The notes below the pieces were generated by a model that was not told the origin of the DNA, ran no database searches, and saw nothing but the letters and a program-made list of their open reading frames with translations. The translations under genes were made by a program, and so were the position numbers. Below are positions 6,166-7,680 of a stretch of 7,680 nucleotides of DNA, one piece after another; position 1 is the first letter of the stretch; the number at the start of each line of letters is the position of its first letter. The stretch is taken from assembly GCA_937871685.1 (NCBI GenBank), contig CALMOL010000119.1, positions 12,313 to 19,992 on the forward strand, given 5' to 3'. The DNA is from an uncultured Verrucomicrobiota bacterium. GTDB lineage: Bacteria > Verrucomicrobiota > Verrucomicrobiia > Chthoniobacterales > SZAS-18.

Positions 6166-7101
6166 ATGGTTATCCCGCATCCCTCGCTCGCCGGCAAGAA
6201 CGTGGCCCTCATCGTCGGCGGGCCCGGCTCGGAGCGAGAGGTTTCCCAGGCCTCCGGGCGCGCGGTCGGAGCGGCCCTGGCGCGAGCCGGGGCGAGCGTC
6301 ACGGAGGTGGACGCGCGCGACGAGTCATTTGCCTTGCCGCCAGGGACGCAGCTCGCGTTTCTCATGATCCACGGCACCTTCGGCGAGGATGGCCGCCTCC
6401 AGCGTGAACTTGACAAGCGCGGCGTGCCCTACACCGGCGAGGGCGTGGCGGTGAGCGACGTCTGCTTTGACAAGGTGAAGACCAAGCGCGCCTTCGCCGC
6501 CGCGGGTGTGCCCACGCCGGAGTGGGAGGTGATCCGCGCCGGCGAGCGGCCCACGCTTGGCTTGCCGATGGTCATCAAGGCGACCTGCGAGGGGTCCAGC
6601 GTCGGCGTCCACCTCTGCCGCAAGGAGGAGGAAGTCGAGCCGGCGCTCGCGGACTGCGCGCGCTTCGGCGACGAGATCCTCGTGGAGCGCCTGATCGAGG
6701 GCCTGGAAACGACGGTGGGCATCCTCGGCGACCAAGCGCTGCCGGTGATCCTCATCAAGCCGCCGGCCGACGGGTTCTACGATTTCCGGAACAAGTATCC
6801 TTTTCTCTCGCCCGGGGGTCACGCGGACCATTATTGCCCCGCGCCTTTCGACGAGGAGCTGACAGCCATCGTGCAGGAGGCCGCGCTTCAGGCCGTCCGC
6901 GCGCTCGGCGTGCAGGTGTATTGCCGCGTGGACATCGTGCTCGACGACCGCGCGCGGGTGGCCCACGTGCTGGAGGCGAACACGATCCCCGGCATGACCG
7001 AGGCAAGCTTGCTGCCCGAGGCCGCGGCGGCGGCCGGAATCACCTTGCCAGAGCTGCTGGGACGCATCACCGAGCTTTCGGCGGCGGCGCGGGGGGCGTG
7101 A
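6166..7101 (+). CDS. ddl: D-alanine--D-alanine ligase
   Basis: This ATP-grasp cytosolic enzyme joins two D-alanines to make the dipeptide used by MurF in peptidoglycan precursor synthesis. The product is 311 residues, normal for the family. Visible signatures in order: VALIVGGPGSEREVS at 12-26 (the usual N-terminus); HGTFGEDG at 69-76 (first family signature); IKATCEGSSVGV around Lys138 and the 143-145 GSS loop (nucleotide binding); VERLIEGLETTVGILG; FYDFRNKY with Lys210-Tyr211, which corresponds to the Lys-Tyr pair of D-Ala-specific ligases on the omega loop; RVDIVLD; and LEANTIPGMTEASLLP with Asn272 at the metal site (second signature). The retained Lys-Tyr pair argues for ordinary D-Ala-D-Ala specificity, not D-Ala-D-Lac. 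The start is set by GGTGGA and the family N-terminus. The TGA overlaps the ATG of the next gene by one base, so translation of the two is probably coupled. Confidence 0.96.
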   Translation: MVIPHPSLAGKNVALIVGGPGSEREVSQASGRAVGAALARAGASVTEVDARDESFALPPGTQLAFLMIHGTFGEDGRLQRELDKRGVPYTGEGVAVSDVCFDKVKTKRAFAAAGVPTPEWEVIRAGERPTLGLPMVIKATCEGSSVGVHLCRKEEEVEPALADCARFGDEILVERLIEGLETTVGILGDQALPVILIKPPADGFYDFRNKYPFLSPGGHADHYCPAPFDEELTAIVQEAALQAVRALGVQVYCRVDIVLDDRARVAHVLEANTIPGMTEASLLPEAAAAAGITLPELLGRITELSAAARGA

Positions 7102-7680
7102 TGGGCAAGCCCGACGCCTTCGCCGCCCTTCGCCTCGTCTCGTTCCGGCGCTACGTCGTCGGCCGAATGCTGCTCTCCCTGGGCCTGCAGGTGCAGAGCG
7201 TGGCGGTGGGCTGGCAGCTCTACGAGCGCACCGGCTCGAAAGCCGCGCTCGGCTACATCGGCCTCGCGCAGGTGCTGCCGGTGTTCCTCTTCTCGCTGTC
7301 GGCGGGTCAGCTCGCCGACCGGATCAACCGCCGCACCATCATCCTCGCGGCGGCCGGCGCGCAGGTGCTCGTGGCGGCGGCGCTCCTCGGCATCGCGCAG
7401 GCGGACGCGCCGGTGGCATGGACCTACGCCGCCCTGTTCGTCTCGGGCACGGCGCGCGCGTTCTACTACACGGCCAACTCCGCCATCGTGCCGCAGATCA
7501 CGGGCGCGGCGCTCTTCCCGAACGCGGTGACGTGGAACGTGAACGCCTTCTACGTGGCCTCCGCCGCGGGGCCGGCGATCGGCGGCTGGCTGATCGCGGC
7601 CACCGGCGGCGTGGTCGCGGCCTACGCGTTGAACCTCGCCGGCGCGCTGGGCTGCGTGCTGACGATGCTCGGCGTGGCGC
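7101..7680 (+). CDS. MFS transporter, MFS_3/EntS-like (3' end outside window)
   Basis: The ATG at 7101 shares its A with the ligase stop codon (TGATG), and a G-run (7091-7096) just upstream can serve as ribosome-binding site. The first 193 residues are visible and the frame stays open to the right edge. The start has the family style of PF05977 (MFS_3): FAALRLVSFRRYVVGR, then LQVQSVAVGWQLYERTGSK, and LAQVLPVFLFSLSAGQLADR. GQLADRINRR at 69-78 is the loop 2-3 motif A of the major facilitator superfamily (G-x3-D-R-x-x-R-R). Later helices include the AFYYTANSAIVPQI and ASAAGPAIGGWLIAATGG segments. Family members are inner-membrane exporters, for example of the siderophore enterobactin by EntS, but the substrate here cannot be read from sequence. 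The one-base overlap with ddl suggests co-expression; it does not by itself show a cell-wall role. Confidence 0.92.
   Translation, partial: MGKPDAFAALRLVSFRRYVVGRMLLSLGLQVQSVAVGWQLYERTGSKAALGYIGLAQVLPVFLFSLSAGQLADRINRRTIILAAAGAQVLVAAALLGIAQADAPVAWTYAALFVSGTARAFYYTANSAIVPQITGAALFPNAVTWNVNAFYVASAAGPAIGGWLIAATGGVVAAYALNLAGALGCVLTMLGVA

Overview
The window is GC-rich and densely coding, with every gene on the + strand. It most likely comes from the Verrucomicrobiota, probably near Opitutaceae. Three things point there: a secreted protein ending in the 'DGLPN(L)xKYALxLDP' type tail common in that phylum, a protein resembling the TIGR02597 family, and a PEP-CTERM-type surface anchor. The assignment is inferred from protein style alone, as no rRNA or marker gene is present.

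Region 1 (1-6041) carries four consecutive envelope or secreted genes. The first is the 3' part of a large RHS/YD-repeat gene: about ten YD repeats, the RHS core, then a 244-residue cysteine-rich tip. Next come a 696-residue secreted protein with Ig-like folds, a 367-residue secreted TIGR02597-like protein, and a 232-residue PEP-CTERM-anchored protein. The gaps are 25, 20 and 57 bp. The first three genes are therefore probably one transcript, and the fourth may belong to it. The starts of genes 2 and 3 have pyrimidine-rich leaders without a Shine-Dalgarno sequence. The cluster looks like a surface or secreted structural cassette. It does not look like a classical toxin-immunity locus: the RHS tip resembles no nuclease or other toxin I recognise, and no small cytosolic immunity gene follows it.

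Region 2 (6042-6165) is the longest non-coding stretch, 124 bp. It holds a 10-bp direct repeat, a weak promoter-like pair and a modest ribosome-binding site.

Region 3 (6166-7680) is housekeeping. A complete D-alanine--D-alanine ligase (peptidoglycan precursor synthesis) overlaps by one base the start of an MFS_3-type transporter that runs off the window. No tRNA, rRNA, CRISPR array, insertion sequence or integrase was seen.
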